Below are positions 8,482-16,438 of a stretch of 64,000 nucleotides of DNA, piece by piece. The stretch's first letter is position 1. Every line of letters begins with the position of its first letter. The stretch comes from Streptomyces galbus. Lineage in GTDB: Bacteria; Actinomycetota; Actinomycetes; Streptomycetales; Streptomycetaceae. Location of the stretch: assembly GCF_005280195.1 (NCBI RefSeq), contig NZ_SZPR01000013.1:62001-126000 (forward strand), given 5' to 3'. Made by a program: the position numbers and the translations under genes. A model generated the notes under the pieces. That model made no database searches and was not told the DNA's origin. It worked only from the letters and a program-made list of their open reading frames with translations.

Positions 8482-9311
8482 TTGACGGCCTCCTGTGCCT
8501 TGGCCTCCATGCGGCGCACGACGAAGCCGAGCGGGATGGTGATCAGCAGGTAGCACAGGCCGGCCACGAGGATCGGCGTGGAGTTGGCGGTGGTGCTGGC
8601 CAGGTCGCGGCCGTACTTGGACAGTTCGCGCTCCTCCAGGGTGACACCGAGGAAGAGGACCAGCGAGGAGTCCTTGAACAGCAGCACCAGTTCGTTGGTC
8701 AGCGGCGGGAGGATGATGCGGAACGCCTGCGGGACGATGATCGATACCATGGCCCGGGCCGGGGAGAAGCCCAGGGAACGGGCCGCCTCCATCTGGCCCT
8801 TGGGCACCGCCTGGATGCCGGCCCGGATCGTCTCGGCCATGTAGGCGGCGGCGACCAGGCCGAGGGCGAGCGCGACCTTGCCGTAGGTGCCGCCGACGAT
8901 CTCCGTGCCGGGGAAGGCGAGCGGGACCGCGACGCCGATGAAGATGAAGATCAGCAGGGCGGGCAGGCCGCGGAAGATCTCGATGTAGATCCCGGCGAGC
9001 CAGCGGTAGGGCCCCACCGACGACAGCCGCATCAGCGCGATGACCATGCCGAGCGCCAGTCCGACGACGAAGCCCGACACCGTGTACAGCACGGTGTTCT
9101 TCAGCGCGAGCGTGATGACGTCGGGGAACATCTGCCGGGCGATGTCCCACTGCGCGAACTGGTTCTTCAGCCGTCCCCAGTCCGCCGTGACCGCGAGGGC
9201 GACCACGGCGGCGACGAAGACGACGTACTGCGCGCCGCGTGACAGGCGGCGCTTCTGACGCCGGGTCAGCCCCTTGGCGCGGGGCTGGAGTTCGGTGTCG
9301 CCGGCGGTCAT
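8478..9311 (-). CDS. Polar amino-acid ABC transporter, permease
   Basis: This HisM/GlnP-type inner-membrane permease of about 277 residues has an N-terminal cytosolic segment, five or so membrane helices and the EAA loop (EAARSLGFSPARAMVSIIVP) that docks the ATPase. ALKNTVLYTVSGFVVGLALG is the usual entry to the permease domain. The ATG at 9311 overlaps the TGA of the binding-protein gene (ATGA), which decides the start over a longer frame. A single permease gene implies a homodimer or a partner elsewhere. Confidence 0.93.
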   Translation of the reverse strand: MTAGDTELQPRAKGLTRRQKRRLSRGAQYVVFVAAVVALAVTADWGRLKNQFAQWDIARQMFPDVITLALKNTVLYTVSGFVVGLALGMVIALMRLSSVGPYRWLAGIYIEIFRGLPALLIFIFIGVAVPLAFPGTEIVGGTYGKVALALGLVAAAYMAETIRAGIQAVPKGQMEAARSLGFSPARAMVSIIVPQAFRIILPPLTNELVLLFKDSSLVLFLGVTLEERELSKYGRDLASTTANSTPILVAGLCYLLITIPLGFVVRRMEAKAQEAVK

Positions 9312-10159
9312 GAGGCCGACGGGGAGGCCGCGGACGCGTCGTACGGGCCGATCCACTTCTCGTACAGCTTCTTGTACGTGCCGTCGGCCTTGGCGTCGGC
9401 GATGGCCTTGTTGATGGCGGCGAGGAGCTTGGTGTTGCCCTTCTTCACCGTGAAGCCGTACTGCTCACCGGTGTTGAGGTTGTCGACGACCTCGAAGGCG
9501 GAGGCGTTGGCCTTGTCCTTCAGCCAGCCCTGCACGACCGGGTAGTCGATGATGACGGCCTTGACCTGGCCGGTGCGCAGGCCGTTGAGGACGGCGTCGG
9601 AGGACTCGAAGGACACCGGGTCGAAGCCCTGCTTCTTCGCGTAGTCCTCGCCGGTGGTCTGCGCCTGGGCGCCGAGCTTGACGCCCTTGGACTTGACGTC
9701 GGCGAGGGAGTCGACGCCGCTCTTCTTGTCGACCAGGACGGCCTGGGTGGCGTCGAAGTAGGGGTCGGAGAAGTCGACGTTCTTCTTGCGCTCCGCGGTG
9801 ATGGTCATGCCGGCGGCGGCCAGGTCGCACTCGCCGGAGTTGAGGAACGCGCCGGTCTTGAAGTTCTCGAACGGCGTGTCGAGGATGCTCTGCTGCACGC
9901 CGAGGTCCTGGGCGACCAGGTCGATGAGGGAGACGTCGAAGCCCTGCACCTTGCCGTCGATCTCCGACTGGAAGGGCGGGTACGGCAGGTGGGTGCAGGT
10001 GGTGAGCCGGCCGGCCTTGACGAGCTCGACCCCGCCGGCGGCGGTCTTGGAGCCGCTGCCGCCGTCGTCGCTCGACGTGCAGCCGGCCACGAGGACCAGT
10101 CCGGCCGTCGCGGTGGTGGCGGCCAGGATGCGGGCGCGGCGCCCGAGGAGCGTGTTCAT
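9308..10159 (-). CDS. Polar amino-acid ABC transporter, substrate-binding lipoprotein
   Basis: This 283-residue lipoprotein has a lipobox (LVLVAGC, cysteine near residue 27) followed by an SBP family 3 fold: LTTCTHLPYPPFQ, VQGFDVSLIDLVAQDLG, FLNSGECDLAAAGMTIT and the AVIIDYPVVQGWL hinge. Such proteins capture glutamine, glutamate, histidine, cystine or similar amino acids; the ligand cannot be assigned. The ATG at 10159 has a GGGAGAA ribosome site. A strong sigma-70-like promoter lies just upstream. The class V aminotransferase gene diverges from it. Confidence 0.93.
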   Translation of the reverse strand: MNTLLGRRARILAATTATAGLVLVAGCTSSDDGGSGSKTAAGGVELVKAGRLTTCTHLPYPPFQSEIDGKVQGFDVSLIDLVAQDLGVQQSILDTPFENFKTGAFLNSGECDLAAAGMTITAERKKNVDFSDPYFDATQAVLVDKKSGVDSLADVKSKGVKLGAQAQTTGEDYAKKQGFDPVSFESSDAVLNGLRTGQVKAVIIDYPVVQGWLKDKANASAFEVVDNLNTGEQYGFTVKKGNTKLLAAINKAIADAKADGTYKKLYEKWIGPYDASAASPSAS

Positions 10160-10193
10160 GGGGATTCTCCCTGGGAGGGAACTGTGCGTTCCG

Positions 10194-10221
10194 ATTATAA
10201 GGAGCCATTTGGGTGTCTCAA
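10194..10221 (-). promoter_or_regulatory. Promoter of the amino-acid ABC operon
   Basis: On the minus strand, TTGAGA (10216-10221) and a perfect TATAAT (10194-10199) are separated by 16 bases. Initiation near 10187 would give a leader of about 28 nt before the ATG at 10159. A consensus -10 box stands out in this high-GC sequence. Confidence 0.7.
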
Positions 10222-10354
10222 ACCAAACCGATGGTACGGGGGCCGTCCGGCCTAAGAAGTCGCCGGTGCCGGACGTCCGCGGACCGAGGACCGGGCGCGG
10301 CCGGCCAAGGATTAGGCTCGGGCGGGTCGACCCTGCGAGCGAAAGAGCACCGCC

Positions 10355-11458
10355 GTGACCCATCCCTTCCTGGACCTCGCCCCGCTGAGCGCCGCCCGCT
10401 TCGCCTCGATCGAGGACCGGGTGGCGAAGCTGCTCGGCACCCGTCAGGACGTCGTGGTCACGCAGGGCGAGGCGCTGCTGCCGCTGGAGGGCGCGATCCG
10501 CGCGTGCGCCGGTCCCGGCACGACCGCGCTGAACGTGATCACCGGCCCCTACGGGCAGACGTTCGGCGACTGGCTGCGGGACTGCGGCGCCACGGTGATC
10601 GACCTCGCGGTGCCGTTCCACACGGCGGTCAAGGCCGCGCAGGTGCGGGAGGCGTTCGCCGAGCACCCGGAAATCGACTTCGTGTCGCTGGTGCACGCCG
10701 AGGCGGCGACCGGCAACACCAACCCGGTCGCGGAGATCGGCGAGGTGGTGCGCGCGCAGGGCGCGCTGTTCTACCTGGACGCGGTGGCCTCCGTCGGGGC
10801 CGAGCCGGTGCTGCCGGACGCGTGGGGCGTGGACCTCTGTGTGATCGGGGCGCAGAAGGCGATGGGCGGCCCGGCCGGCGTGTCCGCGGTGTCGGTGAGC
10901 GAGCGGGCGTGGGCCCGGATGGCGGCGAACCCGAGGGCGCCGCGCCGCTCCTACCTGTCGCTCCTCGACTGGAAGGAGCGCTGGATCGACGGCGGCCGCA
11001 AGGCGCTGCTGCACGCGCCCGCGCAACTGGAGATGCTGGCCCTGGAGGCGTGCCTGGAGCGGATCGAGGCGGAGGGCCTGGACGCGGTGATGGCCCGGCA
11101 CGCCTCGGCCGCGGCGGCGACCCGGGCGGGCGTGGCCGCGCTCGGCGGCGGCCTGGAGCCCTACGTCCACGAGGCCGGCGAGGCGGCCCCGGTCGCCACG
11201 ACGCTGCGCACGCCGGACGGGGTGGTGGCCGCCGAGCTGGTGGCGCGGGCCCTGGCGGCGGACCCGGCCCTGCCGCTGGCCGCGGGCGGCGGCGCGCTGG
11301 CCCAGGAGATGATCCGGGTCAACCACTACGGCCCCGACGCGACCCCGGGCGCGGTGCGCGCGTGCCTGGCGGCGCTCGGCACCGCGCTGGCGGAGTCCGG
11401 CGCGCAGGGCGTGGACGTCACCGGGGCCCTGCGGGCGGCGTCGGAGGAGTGGCGGTAG
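10355..11458 (+). CDS. Class V aminotransferase (alanine-glyoxylate-like)
   Basis: This 367-residue PLP enzyme has the class V fold: ALNVITGPYGQTFGDWL, HAEAATGNTNP, LFYLDAVASVGAEPV and the PLP lysine in IGAQKAMGGPAGVSA. Members include alanine-glyoxylate, serine-pyruvate and pyridoxamine-pyruvate aminotransferases. The GTG start at 10355 begins the conserved sequence; I see no strong ribosome site. It diverges from the amino-acid importer, so a role in catabolising the imported amino acid is plausible but unproven. A hairpin terminator follows. Confidence 0.87.
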   Translation: MTHPFLDLAPLSAARFASIEDRVAKLLGTRQDVVVTQGEALLPLEGAIRACAGPGTTALNVITGPYGQTFGDWLRDCGATVIDLAVPFHTAVKAAQVREAFAEHPEIDFVSLVHAEAATGNTNPVAEIGEVVRAQGALFYLDAVASVGAEPVLPDAWGVDLCVIGAQKAMGGPAGVSAVSVSERAWARMAANPRAPRRSYLSLLDWKERWIDGGRKALLHAPAQLEMLALEACLERIEAEGLDAVMARHASAAAATRAGVAALGGGLEPYVHEAGEAAPVATTLRTPDGVVAAELVARALAADPALPLAAGGGALAQEMIRVNHYGPDATPGAVRACLAALGTALAESGAQGVDVTGALRAASEEWR

Positions 11459-11520
11459 GACGCGCGGACGCGCAAGGGCGAGGGAGAAGAGGAGCGCAGG
11501 GGGACGCGGCCCGGGGGACG

Positions 11521-11552
11521 GGAGGGGCGTCCGGCGCACCGGGCGCCCCTCC
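11521..11552 (+). terminator. Hairpin terminator after the aminotransferase
   Basis: The arms 11521-11534 and 11539-11552 pair over 14 bases with one mismatch around a CGCA loop. There is no T run, as is common in Streptomyces. It lies 62 bases after the aminotransferase stop. Confidence 0.65.
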
Positions 11553-11596
11553 CCGCCTCCGGCCCCGTTGTCACACCCCCGTGTCATGCTCCGCGC

Positions 11597-12148
11597 ATGA
11601 CCACTGACACGTCCGGCGACCCGTCCCGCGACACCTCCGGCGCCCTGCCCGACGGCCGTCCCGTCCCGCCGCTGACCGGCGACGAGCGGTCCCAGCTCCT
11701 GGGCTGGCTCGACTTCCACCGCGCCACGCTGGCGGCGAAGTGCGCGGGCCTGAGCGACGAGCAGGTGCGGCGCGCGTCGGCCGAGCCGTCGGCGCTGACG
11801 CTGCTGGGGCTGGTGCAGCACCTGGCGGAGGTGGAGCGGACCTGGTTCCAGCGGGTCTTCGCGGGCCTCGACGTGCCGCCCGTCTTCGAGCAGGGCACGG
11901 GGTACGCCCTCGCTCCCGAGCGGGGCCTCGACGAGGTGCTCACCGCCTGGCGCGGGGAGATCGCCCGCGGACGAGAGCTGATCGCCGGGCGGTCCCTCGA
12001 GGACACGGGACGGCTCGTGGACCCGCCGATGGCCGGCCTGGAGGTCAGTCTGCGCTGGGTGCTCCTCCACCTGGTCGAGGAGTACGCACGGCACAACGGG
12101 CACGCCGATATTCTTCGCGAACGCATCGACGGAGTGACCGGAGCCTGA
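11597..12148 (+). CDS. DinB-family protein (DUF664 type)
   Basis: This 183-residue four-helix-bundle protein resembles DinB/mycothiol-transferase-like proteins of actinomycetes. The expected metal-ligand histidines are in LGLVQHLAEVERTWF and in the C-terminal EEYARHNGHADILRE. Members of this family are thiol-dependent S-transferases or are uncharacterised. The protein stands alone between a terminator and the ectoine promoter region, so context gives no further hint. Confidence 0.85.
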   Translation: MTTDTSGDPSRDTSGALPDGRPVPPLTGDERSQLLGWLDFHRATLAAKCAGLSDEQVRRASAEPSALTLLGLVQHLAEVERTWFQRVFAGLDVPPVFEQGTGYALAPERGLDEVLTAWRGEIARGRELIAGRSLEDTGRLVDPPMAGLEVSLRWVLLHLVEEYARHNGHADILRERIDGVTGA

Positions 12149-12455
12149 ATCAACGGTATTCATCGGGGAATTCCACGAGGTAGTTCCCCCGCCCTCTCCT
12201 GCCCGGTTCCCCGAGGGCCAAACGCGAAGATTCCGCGAACGCCGTCCGGAGGATTCCGGGCACATTCCGTGGTGGTCCCGTTCTTGTGACGGGTTCCACA
12301 GTCCGTCCGTTTTGCAGAGAAATACACGGACATAATCGGGCAATCCGCGGGCGGTCCGCGCACTCGCACCCACCCGCGCGATAACACATCGACCCGCCTG
12401 ACCCAACGTCTTCCGGCCATGCATTTCTGCATGGCGCTCGGTAAATTCGTTCCGC
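12149..12455 (+). promoter_or_regulatory. Upstream region of the ectoine operon
   Basis: These 307 bases contain no gene. They are markedly AT-richer than their surroundings. CATAAT (12331-12336) is the best -10-like hexamer, with no convincing -35. A stem-loop sits next to the ectA start. No clear Shine-Dalgarno sequence precedes ectA, so the leader structure may matter. Confidence 0.45.
12416..12435 (+). promoter_or_regulatory. Stem-loop in the ectA leader
   Basis: GCCATGCA and TGCATGGC form a perfect 8-bp stem with a TTTC loop, ending 20 bases before the ectA ATG. The position could affect ribosome access. The function is an inference. Confidence 0.5.
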
Positions 12456-12983
12456 ATGACCGCCGCACATGCAGACCTGCTCACCGACCGTCTCGCGGAC
12501 CGGCCCTCGATCGCGGACGGGGCCGCGCTCTGGCGAATCGCAAAGGATTCCCGGGCCCTCGACCTCAACTCGTCCTACAGCTACCTGCTGTGGTGCCGTG
12601 ACTTCGCCGGCACCTCCGCCGTGGCACGCGACGAGGACGGGACGCCCGTCGGCTTCGTCACGGGCTACGTCCGGCCGGACGCCCCGCGCACCCTGCTGGT
12701 CTGGCAGGTGGCGGTCGACACCGCGCAGCGCGGTCGCGGGCTCGCGGCGGCGATGCTCGACGGCCTGGTGCGCCGGCTCGCCGCCGAGCAGGGGGTGGAC
12801 ACGGTCGAGACCACCATCACCCCCGGCAACACCGCCTCCGAGCGGCTGTTCGCGTCCTTCGCGGCCCGCCACGGCGCGCAGGTCACGCGCGAGGTCCTGT
12901 TCGGCACGCCGCTGTTCCCGGACGGCCCGCACGACCCGGAAGTCCTGTACCGCATCGGCCCGTTGACGCCGCCCGAGCACTGA
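12456..12983 (+). CDS. ectA: L-2,4-diaminobutyrate N-acetyltransferase
   Basis: This 175-residue GNAT enzyme acetylates L-2,4-diaminobutyrate from acetyl-CoA, the second chemical step of ectoine synthesis. Family features include ALWRIAKDSRALDLNSSYSYLL near the N terminus, WQVAVDTAQRGRGLAAAML for CoA binding, and ETTITPGNTASERLF. It is the first gene of the ect operon (ectB follows 73 bases later). Ectoine is a compatible solute, so osmotic or heat control is expected, but I cannot identify the sigma factor. Confidence 0.96.
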   Translation: MTAAHADLLTDRLADRPSIADGAALWRIAKDSRALDLNSSYSYLLWCRDFAGTSAVARDEDGTPVGFVTGYVRPDAPRTLLVWQVAVDTAQRGRGLAAAMLDGLVRRLAAEQGVDTVETTITPGNTASERLFASFAARHGAQVTREVLFGTPLFPDGPHDPEVLYRIGPLTPPEH

Positions 12984-13056
12984 GCCGGGACCGCCTACCG
13001 GCCCGGCCTCCCCCAGTACGAGCACCAGCCCATCCCGACCGAGGAGTTTCTTCGCC

Positions 13057-14328
13057 GTGACCATCACCCAGCCGGACCTGAGCGTCTTCGAGACCCTGGA
13101 GTCCGAGGTGCGCAGCTACTGCCGCGGCTGGCCCGCCGTCTTCGACCGCGCGCGGGGCAGCCGGATGTACGACGAGGACGGCCACGCGTACCTGGACTTC
13201 TTCGCCGGCGCCGGTTCGCTGAACTACGGCCACAACAACCCGGTCCTCAAACGGGCGTTGATCGACTACCTCAGCCGGGACGGCGTCACCCACGGGCTCG
13301 ACATGTCGACCGTCGCCAAGCGGACGTTCCTGCAGACCTTCCAGGACCTGGTGCTGCGGCCGCGTGACCTGCCCCACAAGGTCATGTTCCCGGGCCCGAC
13401 CGGCACCAACGCCGTGGAGTCCGCGCTGAAGCTGGCCCGGAAGGTGAAGGGGCGCGAGGCGATCGTGTCGTTCACCAACGCCTTCCACGGGATGTCGCTG
13501 GGGTCGCTCGCCGTCACCGGCAACGCCTTCAAGCGGGCCGGGGCCGGTGTCCCGCTGGTGCACGGCACGCCGATGCCGTTCGACAACTACTTCGACGGCC
13601 GGGTCCCGGACTTCCTGTGGTTCGAACGGCTGCTGGAGGACCAGGGCTCCGGGCTGAACAAGCCGGCCGCCGTGATCGTGGAGACCGTGCAGGGCGAGGG
13701 CGGCATCAACGTGGCCCGGCCCGAGTGGCTGCGGGCGCTCAAGGAGCTGTGCGAGCGGCAGGACATGCTGCTCATCGTCGACGACATCCAGATGGGCTGC
13801 GGCCGTACCGGTGCCTTCTTCTCCTTCGAGGAGGCGGGCATCACCCCCGACGTCGTCACCGTCTCCAAGTCGATCAGCGGCTACGGGCTGCCCATGTCGC
13901 TCTGCCTGTTCCGGCCCGAGCTGGACGTGTGGGAGCCGGGCGAGCACAACGGCACCTTCCGCGGCAACAACCCGGCGTTCGTCACCGCCACGGCCGCGCT
14001 GGAGACGTACTGGACCGACGGCTCCGCGATGGAGAAGCAGACCCGTGCGCGCGGCGAGCAGGTCGAGCAGGGGCTCATCGAGATCTGCGAGGAGAACCTG
14101 GCCGACGTGAAGGAGTACCGCGGGCGCGGCCTGGTGTGGGGCCTGGAGTTCCACGACCAGGGCCGTGCCGAGCGGGTGGCCCGCCGCGCCTTCGACCTCG
14201 GCCTGCTCATCGAGACGTCGGGCCCGCAGAGCGAGGTCGTCAAGCTGCTGCCCGCGCTCACCATCGACCCGGACGAGCTGGACGAGGGCCTGCGCGTCCT
14301 GGCCCGCGCCGTCCGGGAGACCGTCTGA
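13057..14328 (+). CDS. ectB: L-2,4-diaminobutyrate--2-oxoglutarate aminotransferase
   Basis: This 423-residue class III aminotransferase converts aspartate semialdehyde to diaminobutyrate using glutamate, the first step of ectoine synthesis. Motifs include YLDFFAGAGSLNYGHNNP, MFPGPTGTNAVESALKLAR, LLIVDDIQMGCGRTGAFF and the PLP lysine in VTVSKSISGYGLPMS. The GTG start is preceded by GAGGAG about 11 bases upstream. Length and motifs agree fully with the EctB family. ectC follows after 29 bases. Confidence 0.97.
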   Translation: MTITQPDLSVFETLESEVRSYCRGWPAVFDRARGSRMYDEDGHAYLDFFAGAGSLNYGHNNPVLKRALIDYLSRDGVTHGLDMSTVAKRTFLQTFQDLVLRPRDLPHKVMFPGPTGTNAVESALKLARKVKGREAIVSFTNAFHGMSLGSLAVTGNAFKRAGAGVPLVHGTPMPFDNYFDGRVPDFLWFERLLEDQGSGLNKPAAVIVETVQGEGGINVARPEWLRALKELCERQDMLLIVDDIQMGCGRTGAFFSFEEAGITPDVVTVSKSISGYGLPMSLCLFRPELDVWEPGEHNGTFRGNNPAFVTATAALETYWTDGSAMEKQTRARGEQVEQGLIEICEENLADVKEYRGRGLVWGLEFHDQGRAERVARRAFDLGLLIETSGPQSEVVKLLPALTIDPDELDEGLRVLARAVRETV

Positions 14329-14357
14329 CCCGCCCCCCACAGAAGGGATCGCACCAC

Positions 14358-14762
14358 GTGATCGTCCGTTCGTTCAAGGACATCGAAGGCACCGACCGGC
14401 ACGTACGGGCGGCGTCCGGCACCTGGGAGAGCAAGCGCATCGTGCTCGCCCGGGAGCGGGTCGGCTTCTCGCTGCACGAGACGGTCCTCTACGCGGGGAC
14501 CGAGACGTCCATGTGGTACGCGCACCACGTCGAGGCCGTCGTGTGCGTGGAGGGCGAGGCCGAGCTCACCGACCGCGAGACCGGGAAGACGTACACGATC
14601 ACTCCCGGGACCATGTACCTGCTGGACGGCCACGAGCGGCACACGCTGCGCGTCAAGGAGGACTTCCGCTGCATCTGCGTGTTCGACCCGCCGGTCACCG
14701 GCCGGGAGGACCACGACGACAACGGCGTCTACCCCCTGCTCACCGAGCCCGAGGAGGTGTGA
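14358..14762 (+). CDS. ectC: L-ectoine synthase
   Basis: This 134-residue cupin closes N-acetyl-diaminobutyrate to ectoine. Visible are MIVRSFKDIEGTDRHV at the N terminus, WYAHHVEAVVCVEGEAEL in the cupin core and GTMYLLDGHERHTLR with the metal-site histidines. GTG at 14358 is the start; GAAGGGA lies about 8 bases upstream. The length is normal. The ectD remnant follows seven bases after the stop, so ectC is the last intact gene of the operon and ectoine should be its end product. Confidence 0.96.
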   Translation: MIVRSFKDIEGTDRHVRAASGTWESKRIVLARERVGFSLHETVLYAGTETSMWYAHHVEAVVCVEGEAELTDRETGKTYTITPGTMYLLDGHERHTLRVKEDFRCICVFDPPVTGREDHDDNGVYPLLTEPEEV

Positions 14763-14769
14763 GACCCCC

Positions 14770-15183
14770 ATGACCACCCTCACCGATCTCCACCCCACCC
14801 GCGGCACCGCCGAAGTGGCCGTGCCCCGCCAGGACCCGGTCGTCTAACGCGCCCCGGACACGCCCGCTTGTGCCGGCGCGAGCTGGAACGGCTGGTCGGC
14901 GACCCCGCGGTCCGGGCCGACGAGCGGGCGGTCGTGGAGCCCGGGACCGGGGAGATCCGCTCCGTCTTCGAGGTGCACCGGCTCAGCCCGGGTCTTCGCG
15001 CAACTGGTGCGGGACGAGCGGGTCGTCGGGCGGGCCGGCTCCGGGGACAACATCACGCCGTTCCCGCGCAGCAACGTGTTCATCGTGTTCAACAGCGTGG
15101 AGAACACGGCGGTGGAGCCGTTCGCCGCGCCCGTACGGCGACCGGAGTACATCGGGGCACGGGACTTCACACCGGTGCGCTAG
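14770..15183 (+). pseudogene. ectD: Degraded ectoine 5-hydroxylase gene
   Basis: This is a remnant of ectD, whose product normally hydroxylates ectoine with Fe(II) and 2-oxoglutarate over about 295 residues. The start is intact for 25 codons (MTTLTDLHPTRG to QDPVV) and then hits TAA at 14845-14847. A second fragment in another frame (14868-14990) reads ELERLVGDPAVRADER and EIRSVFEVHRLS. A third, in the original frame (14992-15183), reads VFAQLVRDERVVGRA joined directly to GSGDNITPFPRSNV and the normal C terminus ARDFTPVR. About half the gene is missing, including the H-x-D...H iron site. It cannot make an active hydroxylase. Confidence 0.93.
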
Positions 15184-15208
15184 GCGCCCGGCGCCGTACC
15201 CCTCGGCC

Positions 15209-15250
15209 CCGGGCCGGGGCCTCCTCGTGGGACGGGAGGCCCCGGCCCGG
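15209..15250. terminator. Bidirectional terminator between ectD remnant and aminotransferase
   Basis: A perfect 16-bp inverted repeat (15209-15224 with 15235-15250) surrounds a 10-base loop. It lies between two convergent transcription units (stops at 15183 and 15256) and should terminate both. Confidence 0.75.
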
Positions 15251-15255
15251 TCGGG

Positions 15256-16317
15256 TCAGCCGGTCAGGGCTGCGAGCAGCCGGTCGACGTCGTCGGCGGT
15301 GTTGTACACGTGGAAGGCCGCGCGCAGGTTGCCGGCGCGGTCGGAGACCTCGATGCCGGCCCGGCTCAACTCGCCCTGGCGGCTGCCCAGTCCGGGCACG
15401 GAGACGATCGCGGAGCCCGGCGCGGGCACCGGCGTGTGGCCGAGGTCGGCGAGCCCGTCCCGGAACCGGTCGGCGAGCGCCACGTCGTGGGCGTGGACGG
15501 CCGCCACGCCCAGCTCCTCGATCAGCTCCAGGGAGCGGCGCAGGCCGGCGAAGGTGAACAAGGCCGGGGTGAGGTCGAACCGCCGTGCGGAGCGGGCGAG
15601 TTCCTGGACGGGGCCGTAGCAGCTGTCCCAGGGCGCCTCGCCCGCGACCCAGCCGGCGAGCACCGGGGTGAGTCCGCCGAAGTCCTCGGGGACCACCAGG
15701 AAGGCCGTTCCGTGCGGGCCGAGCAGCCACTTGAAGGAGACCGAGACGCTGAAGTCGAAGGCGTCGGCGGCCATCGGCAGCCATCCGGCCGCCTGGGAGA
15801 AGTCCACGTAGGTGCGGGCCCCGTGCTCCCGGGCGGCCTCGCGCAGGGCCGCGAGGTCGGCGACGCGGCCGTCGGCGGACTGGGCGGCGCTGACCGCGAC
15901 GAGGGCGGTGCCGGGCCGGACGGACTCGGCGATCCGCTCCAGCGGCACCGCGCGCACCTTGAGGTCGCCGCGGACGTGGAACGGGTTGAGCACGGAGGTG
16001 AAGTCGTCCTCCGCGGTGAGGACTTCGGCGCCCGCGGGCAGCGAGGCGGCGATCACCCCGGTGTGCGCGGCGACGCTGGCGCCGGCCGCGACCCGGGTGG
16101 CCGGGACGCCCGCGAGCCGGGCGTAGGCGGCGCGGCACGCCTCGACGTCCTCGTGCAGCGGGGTCAGCGGACGGCCCTCGGCCCGCAGCACGGCTGCCTC
16201 GTGCAGGGCGGCGACGGTGCGGGCGGGCAACAGGCCGTTGCTCGCCGTGTTGAGGTAGGTGCTCCGGGGAGCGAACTCGGCACGGACGAGGCGGTCGAAC
16301 GTCGGCGTGGTCTCCAT
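15256..16317 (-). CDS. Class V aminotransferase / cysteine desulfurase-like PLP protein
   Basis: This PLP enzyme of about 353 residues has the class V pattern: STYLNTASNGLLPART, VAAGASVAAHTGVIAA, TYVDFSQAAGWLPM and the PLP lysine in VSVSFKWLLGPHGTAF. The C-terminal half carries FDLTPALFTFAGL, seen in isopenicillin-epimerase-like and Csd-like members. No catalytic cysteine loop is evident, so true cysteine desulfurase activity is doubtful. The ATG at 16317 (METTPTF) is preferred to 16353. Substrate unknown. Confidence 0.83.
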   Translation of the reverse strand: METTPTFDRLVRAEFAPRSTYLNTASNGLLPARTVAALHEAAVLRAEGRPLTPLHEDVEACRAAYARLAGVPATRVAAGASVAAHTGVIAASLPAGAEVLTAEDDFTSVLNPFHVRGDLKVRAVPLERIAESVRPGTALVAVSAAQSADGRVADLAALREAAREHGARTYVDFSQAAGWLPMAADAFDFSVSVSFKWLLGPHGTAFLVVPEDFGGLTPVLAGWVAGEAPWDSCYGPVQELARSARRFDLTPALFTFAGLRRSLELIEELGVAAVHAHDVALADRFRDGLADLGHTPVPAPGSAIVSVPGLGSRQGELSRAGIEVSDRAGNLRAAFHVYNTADDVDRLLAALTG

Positions 16318-16438
16318 GGCTCCACTCTGCGGTCCACGGAGTCCCACGTCCATTGCGATTTTCTGCGCGGTTTCCCCAAGCGACGCTTATGGGACCGCGC
16401 CGAGCTGCGGTTTTCCCGGACGGTCCGGGCGCCCGGGG

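Noticed and set aside
10160..12568. A minus-strand frame that would extend the amino-acid binding protein upstream to 12568
   Set aside because: The lipoprotein signal starts at 10159 behind a TATAAT promoter and ribosome site. The extension is antisense to the aminotransferase, DinB and the start of ectA.
14868..15557. A plus-strand frame beginning with ELERLV that could be a separate gene
   Set aside because: Only its first 41 or so codons match EctD. The rest runs through the terminator and antisense to the class V aminotransferase, so it is part of the ectD remnant followed by noise.
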